Position numbers and translations under genes: made by a program
Shown here: positions 6,543 through 7,734 of the stretch, one piece after another
How positions within the stretch are numbered: position 1 is the first letter of the stretch
Layout: each line of letters starts with the position of its first letter
Source of the DNA: Maribacter sp.
Lineage (GTDB): Bacteria; Bacteroidota; Bacteroidia; Flavobacteriales; Flavobacteriaceae
Direction of reading: 5' to 3'
Assembly: GCA_030730545.1 (NCBI GenBank)
Contig: JANQUX010000150.1
Coordinates: 1-7,734 of the forward strand
Length of the DNA: 7,734 nucleotides
The notes under the pieces: generated by a model
The model's database searches: none
What the model was told of the DNA's origin: nothing
What the model saw: only the letters and a program-made list of their open reading frames with translations

Positions 6543-7424
6543 TCAATTTCGTCTATCCTCACCCCAAAGCAGCTTATTCCTGAGGGTCTTTAAAAAACTT
6601 TCTGAAGTATATTCTATCATTTTGATAGTAAAAGGAGCTTTACTAATGGTTATTTCTTCACCATTTTCTAATGATGCTATTCTTGAATCTAGAGAAACCA
6701 AGTGGTTTTCTTCTCTACCAGACACCTTTAATCGAATTACGGTATCATCTGAAATTACCAGAGGCCTAGCGTTTAAGTTATGCGGAGCTATAGGTGTTAA
6801 TACCAATGATTTTGCCGTTGGCACAATTACCGGGCCACCACAACTTAATGAGTAGCCAGTAGAACCTGTTGGCGTCGAAATAATTAGACCATCTGCCCAA
6901 TAAGAGGTTAGGTATTCATTATTTAAATAAGTCTCCACCGTTATCATAGAAGTGGTATCTTTTCTACTAACGGTAATTTCGTTCAATGCAAAATTAAGAT
7001 CTCCGAATTCTACATCAAGCTCTTTTGTATTTAACTGAACTAAACTACGTTCAACAACAGTATATGCACCTTGCTTAAACTCTTGAACTACTTTTCTAAC
7101 ATCTTCTTTTTTGAAGGTGGAAAGAAAACCTAACCTACCGGTATTTACACCAACAATAGGAATACCTAAATCTTTAACAAAAGTAGTAGCCCTTAATATA
7201 GTACCATCGCCACCAAAACTGACGAACATATCGAAAGATGCATTTAAACCTTCGTCAATAGTAAACACAGGAAATGTCTGAGCTGTATTGTTCGTTCTAT
7301 ATAAATCGTAAAAATCTTTTTCAATATAAACTTCGGCAGAGACCTTACTTAACTCATCTAATAATTCGATAAGATATTCAATAGCATTATCTTGATATGT
7401 TTGACCGTAAATAGCTACCTTCAT
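6543..7424 (-). CDS. nadK: NAD kinase
   Basis: NAD kinase phosphorylates the 2'-hydroxyl of NAD with ATP (or polyphosphate) to make NADP in the cytoplasm. I prefer the ATG at 7424 (293 residues), because family members from this phylum start MKVAIYGQ; the ATG three codons upstream (7433) would overlap the preceding gene by 8 bases and cannot be excluded. In this numbering the diagnostic GGDGT is 71-75, GVNTGRLGFL 92-101, the NE-containing substrate strand ALNEITVSRK 146-155, and the conserved ADGLIISTPTGSTGYSLSCGGP 177-198. The C-terminal SFLKTLRNKLLWGEDRRN is typical of Bacteroidota enzymes. Length is normal and no key residue is missing. With the 7424 start, only one base separates it from the CBS gene stop, so the two are almost certainly co-transcribed and translationally coupled. 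No clear promoter or terminator is visible in the 113-base gap to porG, so read-through into the downstream genes is possible. Confidence 0.96.
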   Translation of the reverse strand: MKVAIYGQTYQDNAIEYLIELLDELSKVSAEVYIEKDFYDLYRTNNTAQTFPVFTIDEGLNASFDMFVSFGGDGTILRATTFVKDLGIPIVGVNTGRLGFLSTFKKEDVRKVVQEFKQGAYTVVERSLVQLNTKELDVEFGDLNFALNEITVSRKDTTSMITVETYLNNEYLTSYWADGLIISTPTGSTGYSLSCGGPVIVPTAKSLVLTPIAPHNLNARPLVISDDTVIRLKVSGREENHLVSLDSRIASLENGEEITISKAPFTIKMIEYTSESFLKTLRNKLLWGEDRRN

Positions 7425-7425
7425 A

Positions 7426-7734
7426 TTAAACATTAAGATATTTCTCTAAATAGTCTGACCGGTTCTTTAAATCTTCAAGAAACTCATCGTCGCTATTTCC
7501 GAATATAATATTATAGTTATATCGTCTAAAAGTCTGCACTACCTTATTATAATTATTCGCAGTAATCTTTAGGGTCACTTGAATAATATCATTTTGGGTG
7601 TCAGAAATAAAACCACCATAAAGCTTAGCGTTATTACTTTCAACTATTTGGGCAATCTGGCTAAACGAATAGTCTTTGACTCCGGTTGCAACAACCAAAA
7701 TACTACCTGGATCAGTAAAAAAAGGCATATCTAT
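7426..7734 (-). CDS. CBS-domain protein, C-terminal part only (cut by window edge)
   Basis: The visible 102 residues are the C-terminal portion of a protein that in Flavobacteriia is about 220 residues and carries paired CBS domains (adenosine-nucleotide sensing modules) at its N-terminus. The frame stays open through the Met codon at 7726-7728 to the right edge (reading Ile-Asp before that Met), so this Met is not the start. The visible part reads PGSILVVATGVKDYSFSQIA, followed by IVESNNAKLYGGFIS, DIIQVTLKI and VVQTFRRYNYNI, a strand-helix-strand-strand-helix-strand pattern like the ACT-type C-terminal domain of AcuB-like proteins, then a charged helix ending DYLEKYLNV. The CBS domains themselves are outside the window, so that part of the name comes from recognition of the family and of its conserved position before nadK. 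Its ligand and target are unknown; with nadK next to it, sensing of adenylate or NAD-related nucleotides is a reasonable guess only. Confidence 0.75.
   Translation of the reverse strand: MDMPFFTDPGSILVVATGVKDYSFSQIAQIVESNNAKLYGGFISDTQNDIIQVTLKITANNYNKVVQTFRRYNYNIIFGNSDDEFLEDLKNRSDYLEKYLNV

Noticed and set aside
6622..6855. 77-residue plus-strand open frame opposite nadK
   Set aside because: It is fully antisense to the conserved C-terminal half of NAD kinase, with no family resemblance.
1..7734. CRISPR arrays, insertion sequences, tRNA or rRNA genes, defence or toxin-antitoxin systems
   Set aside because: I saw no regularly spaced repeats, transposase or integrase motifs, tRNA-like or rRNA sequence. 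Almost all of the window is accounted for by conserved housekeeping and envelope genes, so I do not claim a new system.

Overview
This is an AT-rich window from a Bacteroidota chromosome, most likely a member of the Flavobacteriaceae. The assignment rests on three things. The proteins look like Flavobacteriia families (a DUF6089/PorG-type protein, a large BamA with a terminal Phe, and two tandem Skp/OmpH proteins). Translation starts lack strong Shine-Dalgarno sequences. The gene order is a known Bacteroidota outer-membrane biogenesis cluster. Genus cannot be decided from the sequence alone.

Layout. Everything from the right edge to about 886 lies on the minus strand. In transcription order it is: the C-terminal part of a CBS-domain protein (cut by the window's right edge), nadK (NAD kinase), a PorG/DUF6089 outer-membrane protein, uppS (undecaprenyl diphosphate synthase), bamA, a long Skp/OmpH protein with a charged tail, and a short canonical Skp/OmpH protein. 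A bidirectional intrinsic terminator at about 839-862 separates this series from a convergent plus-strand family 2 glycosyltransferase, whose first codons lie outside the left edge. Spacing suggests sub-blocks: CBS-nadK (1 bp apart), then a 113-bp gap, then porG-uppS-bamA (8 and 4 bp gaps), then a 103-bp gap containing a Bacteroidota-type promoter-like motif, then the two skp genes (53 bp apart). No gene-free stretch exceeds 300 bases.

How the genes work together. BamA inserts beta-barrel proteins into the outer membrane, and Skp-type chaperones carry unfolded barrels across the periplasm to it. PorG is, in Porphyromonas gingivalis, an outer-membrane part of the type IX secretion system and is itself a predicted client of BamA. 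UppS makes the lipid carrier for peptidoglycan and surface glycans. NadK supplies NADP. The glycosyltransferase could add sugar to a surface glycan but is not visibly part of the operon.

Two start calls need correction from a simple longest-ORF reading. BamA should start at the ATG at 4987-4989 rather than an upstream TTG inside uppS. NAD kinase more likely starts at 7424 than 7433. The glycosyltransferase and CBS genes are both partial. I found no new defence, mobile or otherwise undescribed system: this is conserved core biology, and the findings are mostly about details of it.
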